5,563 nt of DNA, taken from the NCBI RefSeq assembly GCF_042684585.1, contig NZ_JBHULS010000011.1:1-5563 (forward strand). Reading direction: 5' to 3'. Shown piece by piece: positions 1 to 5,563 of this stretch (position 1 is its first letter; each line of letters opens with the position of its first letter). The notes under the pieces are model-generated. The model saw only the letters and a program-made list of their open reading frames with translations, searched no databases and was not told the DNA's origin. A program made the translations under genes and the position numbers. The stretch comes from Algorimicrobium sediminis. Its GTDB lineage: Bacteria > Bacteroidota > Bacteroidia > Flavobacteriales > Flavobacteriaceae.

Positions 1-33
1 GAGTAAAAAAAGTTATTTTTTTTTAAAATTAAA
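1..33 (+). promoter_or_regulatory. A/T-rich upstream tract, possible UP element
   Basis: Only a few of these 33 bases are G or C, with an A run at 5-11 and a T run at 16-24, directly upstream of the promoter core. Position and composition resemble the UP elements that bind the alpha subunit of RNA polymerase at strong rRNA promoters; that role is inferred. The A run and T run could also pair as a weak A/T hairpin left from the end of an upstream gene, so the assignment is tentative. Confidence 0.35.
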
Positions 34-66
34 TTTGGTGGGTAAGAAATAAAGTTATTATATTTG
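34..66 (+). promoter_or_regulatory. rrn operon promoter, Bacteroidota type
   Basis: TTTG at 34-37 is followed after 21 bases by TATATTTG at 59-66, an exact match to TAnnTTTG. These are the -33 and -7 consensus boxes used by the primary sigma factor of Bacteroidota, at about the usual spacing. The start of transcription is expected near 71-74, which gives a leader of about 190 bases before 16S. No comparable pair of boxes was seen elsewhere in the leader or spacers, so this is probably the main promoter. The start point is inferred. Confidence 0.8.
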
Positions 67-70
67 CACC

Positions 71-80
71 CGCTTAAGCG
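71..80. repeat. Palindrome CGCTTAAGCG at the predicted start site
   Basis: A perfect 10-base palindrome lies a few bases after the -7 box, where transcription should begin. In RNA it could form only a 3-bp stem with a TTAA loop, so if it matters it would act as DNA, for example as a protein site or by shaping initiation. It may be chance. Confidence 0.4.
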
Positions 81-82
81 AC

Positions 83-98
83 AAGCTGGAAACGGTTT
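83..98 (+). other. Leader hairpin 1, GAAA tetraloop
   Basis: AAGCTG (83-88) pairs with CGGTTT (93-98), including two G-U pairs, and closes a GAAA loop at 89-92. The core CTGGAAACGGTT (86-97) recurs exactly at 172-183 in leader hairpin 3. The stem is short. It shares bases 96-98 with the optional outer pairs of hairpin 2, but the core of that hairpin (99-116) can form at the same time. Confidence 0.5.
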
Positions 99-119
99 TT
101 GTTGCGCGAGTAACAAGAA
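96..119 (+). other. Leader hairpin 2, GCGA tetraloop
   Basis: TTTTTGTTGC (96-105) pairs with GTAACAAGAA (110-119). There are ten consecutive pairs, two of them G-U, around the loop GCGA (106-109), which fits the GNRA class. The stable core is 99-116. It lies between leader hairpin 1 and the boxA-like element. A role in antitermination or early folding of the transcript is inferred from position only. Confidence 0.6.
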
Positions 120-133
120 AGAAGATAAAAAAA

Positions 134-150
134 GTTCATAAACATATTGA
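134..150 (+). promoter_or_regulatory. boxA-like antitermination element in the leader
   Basis: GTTCATAAACATATTGA matches 15 of 17 bases of the element at 2297-2313 before 23S. Together with the preceding A, its 5' part matches 8 of 12 positions of the E. coli rrn boxA TGCTCTTTAACA. BoxA RNA is bound by NusB-NusE (S10) and lets RNA polymerase ignore Rho in untranslated rRNA operons. Its place in the leader and its repetition in the 16S-23S spacer are as expected for rrn boxA. The assignment rests on sequence similarity and position. Confidence 0.65.
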
Positions 151-162
151 ATTGACAGCGTA

Positions 163-190
163 GAGATTTAACTGGAAACGGTTAAGTTTC
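163..190 (+). other. Leader hairpin 3, 12-bp stem with GAAA tetraloop
   Basis: GAGATTTAACTG (163-174) pairs along its whole length with CGGTTAAGTTTC (179-190). There are nine Watson-Crick and three G-U pairs, closing a GAAA loop (175-178) with a G-C pair. It begins 12 bases after the boxA-like element, and its apex repeats the core of leader hairpin 1. A hairpin with a GNRA loop next to boxA resembles the boxA/boxB layout of nut sites. In E. coli rrn leaders boxB precedes boxA, whereas here hairpins lie on both sides. Confidence 0.7.
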
Positions 191-197
191 AAAAAAA

Positions 198-213
198 GAG
201 AATAAACCATTTT
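198..213 (+). other. 16S processing stem, outer helix, 5' strand
   Basis: Bases 198-213 pair with 1830-1845. GAGAATAA meets TTATTCTC perfectly; after one A/C mismatch, CCATTTT meets GAGGTGG, three of those pairs being G-U. That gives 15 of 16 positions paired, enclosing all of 16S. Such stems in pre-rRNA are substrates of RNase III, the first step of 16S maturation. The cleavage positions cannot be read from sequence. Confidence 0.7.
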
Positions 214-230
214 GAGTACAAAAAGAACGA

Positions 231-245
231 ATTCGGTTAGTTGTT
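231..245 (+). other. 16S processing stem, inner helix, 5' strand
   Basis: ATTCGGTTAGTTGTT pairs with 1800-1815, with a single bulged A at 1811. There are 15 pairs, four of them G-U. It is nested correctly inside the outer helix 198-213/1830-1845 and ends about 20 bases before the mature 16S. The 21- and 14-base arms between the two helices would form an internal loop. Confidence 0.65.
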
Positions 246-264
246 AAATAATATTTAAGAATTA

Positions 265-1792
<1,528 letters not shown>

Positions 1793-1799
1793 AGAGAAA

Positions 1800-1815
1800 G
1801 ACGACTAATTAGAAT
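1800..1815 (+). other. 16S processing stem, inner helix, 3' strand
   Basis: This is the partner of 231-245, with A1811 bulged out. It begins eight bases after the mature 3' end of 16S, so the paired stem sits close to both ends of the rRNA. Confidence 0.65.
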
Positions 1816-1829
1816 ACTTTAAGTTACAA

Positions 1830-1845
1830 GAGGTGGCTTATTCTC
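1830..1845 (+). other. 16S processing stem, outer helix, 3' strand
   Basis: This is the partner of 198-213, with 15 of 16 positions paired and one C/A mismatch at 1837. Cleavage across this helix would separate pre-16S from the tRNA part of the transcript. Confidence 0.7.
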
Positions 1846-1932
1846 AAGCTGTTAATTTAAAAAAATAGAAACGAAGTCAAAAAAGGCAATGGCTGTTGTA
1901 TAATTACGCGCTATTTGTTACTGGCTTACGAC
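1846..1932 (+). other. Spacer between the 16S stem and tRNA-Ile
   Basis: This is A-rich spacer with runs of A at 1859-1865 and 1879-1884. I see no gene, convincing hairpin, boxA-like element or complete TAnnTTTG promoter in it. It would be removed when the tRNA 5' end is cut by RNase P. Confidence 0.5.
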
Positions 1933-2006
1933 AGTCTCATAGCTCAGCTGGTTAGAGCGCTACACTGATAATGTAGAGGTCGGCAGTTCGAGTCTGCCTG
2001 AGACTA
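1933..2006 (+). tRNA. tRNA-Ile (GAU anticodon)
   Basis: This 74-base gene folds as a complete cloverleaf. The acceptor stem is AGTCTCA (1933-1939) with TGAGACT (1999-2005), and the discriminator is A2006. The D stem is GCTC/GAGC. The anticodon stem is CTACA (1960-1964) with TGTAG (1972-1976), and the anticodon GAT is at 1967-1969. The T stem is GGCAG/CTGCC with loop TTCGAGT. All stems are fully Watson-Crick. The 3' CCA is not encoded (CAA follows the discriminator), so it must be added after transcription by CCA-adding enzyme. The tRNA reads AUC and AUU codons. tRNA-Ile(GAU) followed by tRNA-Ala(UGC) in the 16S-23S spacer is the common bacterial arrangement. Transcription from the rrn promoter ties its supply to ribosome production. 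Confidence 0.98.
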
Positions 2007-2062
2007 CAATAAGAAGTTAAAAACTAGGATAAAGTAAAAGCTTTAGTTACTAGCTATAACGA

Positions 2063-2074
2063 GGTTCATTAAGA
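2063..2074 (+). promoter_or_regulatory. Possible boxA-like element between the tRNAs
   Basis: GGTTCATTAAGA shares GGTTCATT with the pre-23S element at 2296-2303 and matches 8 of 12 positions of E. coli boxA. It lacks the ACATATTGA extension found in the other two copies. It may be a third antitermination site or a partial duplicate; its function is uncertain. Confidence 0.4.
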
Positions 2075-2126
2075 ATAAAGGAAATTTTAGAAGTTGGGCA
2101 TTCCAAGTTGACGTATAGGTCATCAA

Positions 2127-2149
2127 TTAACTGATAACTGTTAACTGAT
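2127..2149 (+). repeat. Direct repeat TTAACTGAT in the tRNA spacer
   Basis: TTAACTGAT occurs at 2127-2135 and again at 2141-2149, 14 bases apart, with AACTG between the copies. It looks like a small tandem duplication in fast-changing spacer and has no clear function. Confidence 0.5.
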
Positions 2150-2171
2150 TGCCATAACGAGACTAAAACAT

Positions 2172-2245
2172 GGGGGATTAGCTCAGCTGGCTAGAGCGCC
2201 TGCCTTGCACGCAGGAGGTCATCGGTTCGACTCCGATATTCTCCA
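2172..2245 (+). tRNA. tRNA-Ala (UGC anticodon)
   Basis: This 74-base gene forms a full cloverleaf. The acceptor stem is GGGGGAT (2172-2178) with ATTCTCC (2238-2244), and the discriminator is A2245. The D stem is GCTC/GAGC. The anticodon stem is CCTGC/GCAGG with anticodon TGC at 2206-2208. The T stem is ATCGG/CCGAT with loop TTCGACT. G2174 faces T2242, which is the G3-U70 pair that alanyl-tRNA synthetase recognises, so the identity is well supported; a second G-U pair lies at 5-68. CCA is not encoded (CAA follows the discriminator). With UGC in the wobble position it can read GCA, GCG and probably other alanine codons. Confidence 0.98.
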
Positions 2246-2256
2246 CAACGGCATAA

Positions 2257-2286
2257 GTCACACAGATATTCATAGTCTGTGGTGAC
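2257..2286 (+). other. Hairpin between tRNA-Ala and the spacer boxA
   Basis: GTCAC-ACAGA (2257-2266) pairs with TCTGT-G-GTGAC (2276-2286), giving ten Watson-Crick pairs with one bulged G at 2281 and a nine-base loop. It ends 10 bases before the boxA-like element at 2297. A hairpin upstream of boxA is the boxB-boxA order of E. coli rrn operons, so it may be the spacer counterpart of the leader hairpins, though the loop is not GNRA. No T-run follows, so it is not a terminator. The short alternative TGTGG/CCACA (2278-2294) is weaker. Confidence 0.55.
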
Positions 2287-2296
2287 GCGCCACAAG

Positions 2297-2313
2297 GTTC
2301 ATTGACATATTGA
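2297..2313 (+). promoter_or_regulatory. boxA-like antitermination element before 23S
   Basis: GTTCATTGACATATTGA matches 15 of 17 bases of the leader element at 134-150. Its start resembles boxA of E. coli and of B. subtilis (TGTTCTTTGA). A second boxA before 23S is the normal bacterial layout and renews antitermination for the long 23S gene. Its 3' part (from 2303) is also the 5' strand of the 23S processing stem, so NusB-S10 binding and stem formation could not easily share these bases. Confidence 0.7.
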
Positions 2314-2326
2314 AAAAGATACATGA
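2303..2326 (+). other. 23S processing stem, outer helix, 5' strand
   Basis: Bases 2303-2326 pair with 5297-5320 over 24 positions. There are 21 Watson-Crick pairs, two G-U pairs and one A/A mismatch (A2319 with A5303). The two strands lie about 3,000 bases apart and flank 23S, so chance is unlikely. RNase III-type cleavage in this stem would release pre-23S. The 5' strand overlaps the boxA-like element. Confidence 0.8.
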
Positions 2327-2332
2327 AATAAA

Positions 2333-2364
2333 GATTTATAATTACAATCGTTTAGTTATAAATT
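2333..2364 (+). other. Weak A/T hairpin in the pre-23S spacer
   Basis: ATTTATAA (2334-2341) pairs with TTATAAAT (2356-2363), and G2333-T2364 adds a wobble pair; the loop is 14 bases. All Watson-Crick pairs are A-T, so stability is low. TTATAA at 5291-5296 is an alternative partner that would extend the 23S stem inward. Confidence 0.3.
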
Positions 2365-2372
2365 TAAATAAG

Positions 2373-2408
2373 GTAATTAATTAGCGTTACGAGCGACTAA
2401 TTAATTAC
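2373..2408 (+). other. Perfect 12-bp hairpin just before 23S
   Basis: GTAATTAATTAG (2373-2384) and CTAATTAATTAC (2397-2408) are exact inverted repeats around a 12-base loop. CG/CG can add two pairs if A2396 bulges. It lies inside the 23S processing stem, about 30 bases before the mature 5' end, and probably packs the spacer strand so that the long stem can close. No T-run follows it. Confidence 0.65.
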
Positions 2409-2436
2409 AGTAAACTCATTAAAAAAGCAAAAAGTA

Positions 2437-5259
<2,823 letters not shown>

Positions 5260-5296
5260 CGCCTGTTTTTTTTACAAAGTAGTTTACAACTTATAA

Positions 5297-5320
5297 TCAT
5301 GTAATTTTTTCAATATGTTA
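5297..5320 (+). other. 23S processing stem, outer helix, 3' strand
   Basis: This is the partner of 2303-2326, 24 positions with one mismatch. Its TTCAATATGT (5309-5318) is also perfectly complementary to ACATATTGAA in the leader (142-151), because the leader and spacer boxA-like elements are near copies. Confidence 0.8.
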
Positions 5321-5328
5321 CGATATTA

Positions 5329-5348
5329 GTTTCATAGTTTTATGAAAC
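5329..5348 (+). other. Pre-5S hairpin 1, perfect 8-bp stem
   Basis: GTTTCATA (5329-5336) pairs with TATGAAAC (5341-5348) around the loop GTTT. It begins nine bases after the 23S stem. No T-run follows, so termination is unlikely. It probably shapes the 23S-5S spacer for processing. Confidence 0.65.
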
Positions 5349-5354
5349 GCAGAA

Positions 5355-5375
5355 GTAATAAGTACCCCTTATTAC
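5355..5375 (+). other. Pre-5S hairpin 2, perfect 8-bp stem
   Basis: GTAATAAG (5355-5362) pairs with CTTATTAC (5368-5375) around the loop TACCC. It follows hairpin 1 by six bases and is not followed by T's. Confidence 0.65.
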
Positions 5376-5379
5376 CGAT

Positions 5380-5403
5380 GCTATAACTTAAGGTGGTTAT
5401 AGC
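5380..5403 (+). other. Pre-5S hairpin 3, overlapping the 5' end of 5S
   Basis: GCTATAAC (5380-5387) is an exact inverted repeat of GTTATAGC (5396-5403), with TTAAGGTG as the loop. The 3' arm and the loop are the first bases of 5S, including most of the 5' strand of helix I (5390-5396). Hairpin 3 and mature 5S helix I therefore compete for part of the same strand. It is the third 8-bp hairpin in a row, only four bases after hairpin 2. Confidence 0.55.
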
Positions 5404-5496
5404 GACGGGGCTCACCTCTTACCATTCCGAACAGAGTAGTTAAGCCCGTTTGCGCCGATGGTACTGCATCTCGTGGGAGAGTAGGTCGCCGCCTTT
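5389..5496 (+). rRNA. rrf: 5S ribosomal RNA
   Basis: RNA of the central protuberance of the large subunit, bound by L5, L18 and, where present, L25. The core CCATTCCGAACAGAGTAGTT (5423-5442) and the GCGCCGATGGTACTGC stretch (5452-5467) are typical 5S. Helix I is AAGGTGG (5390-5396) with CCGCCTT (5489-5495), including one T-G pair, and this fixes the ends to within a few bases. The length, about 108 bases, is at the short end of the usual 110-120. It lies 129 bases after 23S, with three hairpins in between, and is followed almost at once by the operon terminator. Confidence 0.95.
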
Positions 5497-5499
5497 TTT

Positions 5500-5537
5500 A
5501 AAATCCCGATTCAAATTACGAATCGGGATTTTTTTTT
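5500..5537 (+). terminator. Intrinsic terminator of the rrn operon
   Basis: AAAATCCCGATTC (5500-5512) pairs perfectly with GAATCGGGATTTT (5520-5532) around a seven-base loop, and the T-run continues to 5537. A 13-bp stem with a G/C core and a nine-base T-tract is a strong Rho-independent terminator. It begins four bases after 5S, so it also sets the 3' end of the pre-5S transcript. The A-tract on its 5' side would let it work in the reverse direction to some degree. Confidence 0.95.
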
Positions 5538-5563
5538 GTTTATAATTCTTTGGTTGTATATTG
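5538..5563. other. A/T-rich end of window, nothing recognised
   Basis: These 26 bases lie past the terminator and hold no gene or clear promoter. TTTG at 5551-5554 could be a -33 box, but the window ends before a -7 box could be seen. Confidence 0.4.

Larger units (their letters stand above)
2007..2171 (+). other. Unusually long spacer between the two tRNAs
   Basis: These 165 bases separate tRNA-Ile from tRNA-Ala; my recollection is that this gap is usually well under 100 bases. It contains a boxA-like GGTTCATTAAGA (2063-2074), two copies of ATAACGAG (2056-2063 and 2154-2161) and two copies of TTAACTGAT (2127-2135 and 2141-2149). There is no further tRNA fold and no credible reading frame. 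A partial duplication or the remains of a lost tRNA could explain its length; neither can be shown from this window. Confidence 0.55.

Noticed and set aside
152..180. TTGACA at 152-157 as a sigma-70 -35 box
   Set aside because: No TATAAT-like box lies about 17 bases downstream, Bacteroidota do not use this consensus, and the bases fall between boxA and leader hairpin 3.
1895..1912. TTGTATAATTACGC...CTATTTG as an extra promoter before tRNA-Ile
   Set aside because: The TATTTG word lacks the full TAnnTTTG pattern, and the preceding TTG is too close to act as a -33 box.
2302..2330. TTGACA at 2302-2307 as a promoter within the spacer
   Set aside because: There is no fitting -10 or TAnnTTTG box, and the bases belong to the boxA-like element and the 23S stem.

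Overview
The window is one complete ribosomal RNA (rrn) operon on the + strand. The order is promoter, leader, 16S rRNA, tRNA-Ile(GAU), tRNA-Ala(UGC), 23S rRNA, 5S rRNA and an intrinsic terminator. I support no protein-coding gene: every open frame long enough to notice lies inside, or antisense to, 16S or 23S rRNA. The 16S sequence, the TTTG / TAnnTTTG promoter and the CACCTCCTTTCT tail of 16S point to Bacteroidota. The 16S variable regions look like the family Flavobacteriaceae; I judge this from memory of conserved stretches, without a database search, and do not name a genus.

Layout. Bases 1-70 hold an A/T-rich upstream tract and a Bacteroidota-type promoter, with transcription probably starting near 71-74. 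The leader (about 72-264) carries three short hairpins with GNRA tetraloops, a boxA-like antitermination element and the 5' strands of the 16S processing stem. 16S (about 265-1792) is followed by a 644-base internal spacer. That spacer holds the 3' strands of the 16S stem, both tRNAs (neither encodes CCA), an unusually long 165-base gap between the tRNAs, two more boxA-like elements, two hairpins and the 5' strand of a 24-pair 23S processing stem. 23S (about 2437-5259) is followed by a 129-base spacer with the 3' strand of that stem and three perfect 8-bp hairpins in a row. The third hairpin overlaps the 5' end of 5S rRNA (about 5389-5496). A 13-bp terminator with a T-tract ends the operon at 5537, and the last 26 bases show nothing recognisable.

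How the parts work together. A single transcript would be elongated with antitermination help at the boxA-like sites. It would fold into long stems that bring the ends of 16S and of 23S together for RNase III-type cleavage, and release two tRNAs that need CCA addition by nucleotidyltransferase. I found no new protein-based system. The parts worth a second look are RNA structures: the GNRA-hairpin/boxA layout of the leader, a boxA that overlaps the 23S processing stem and has a near-copy in the leader, a terminator-like hairpin at the 3' end of 23S, and the 5S-overlapping hairpin. All pairings were found by eye and have not been folded by software.
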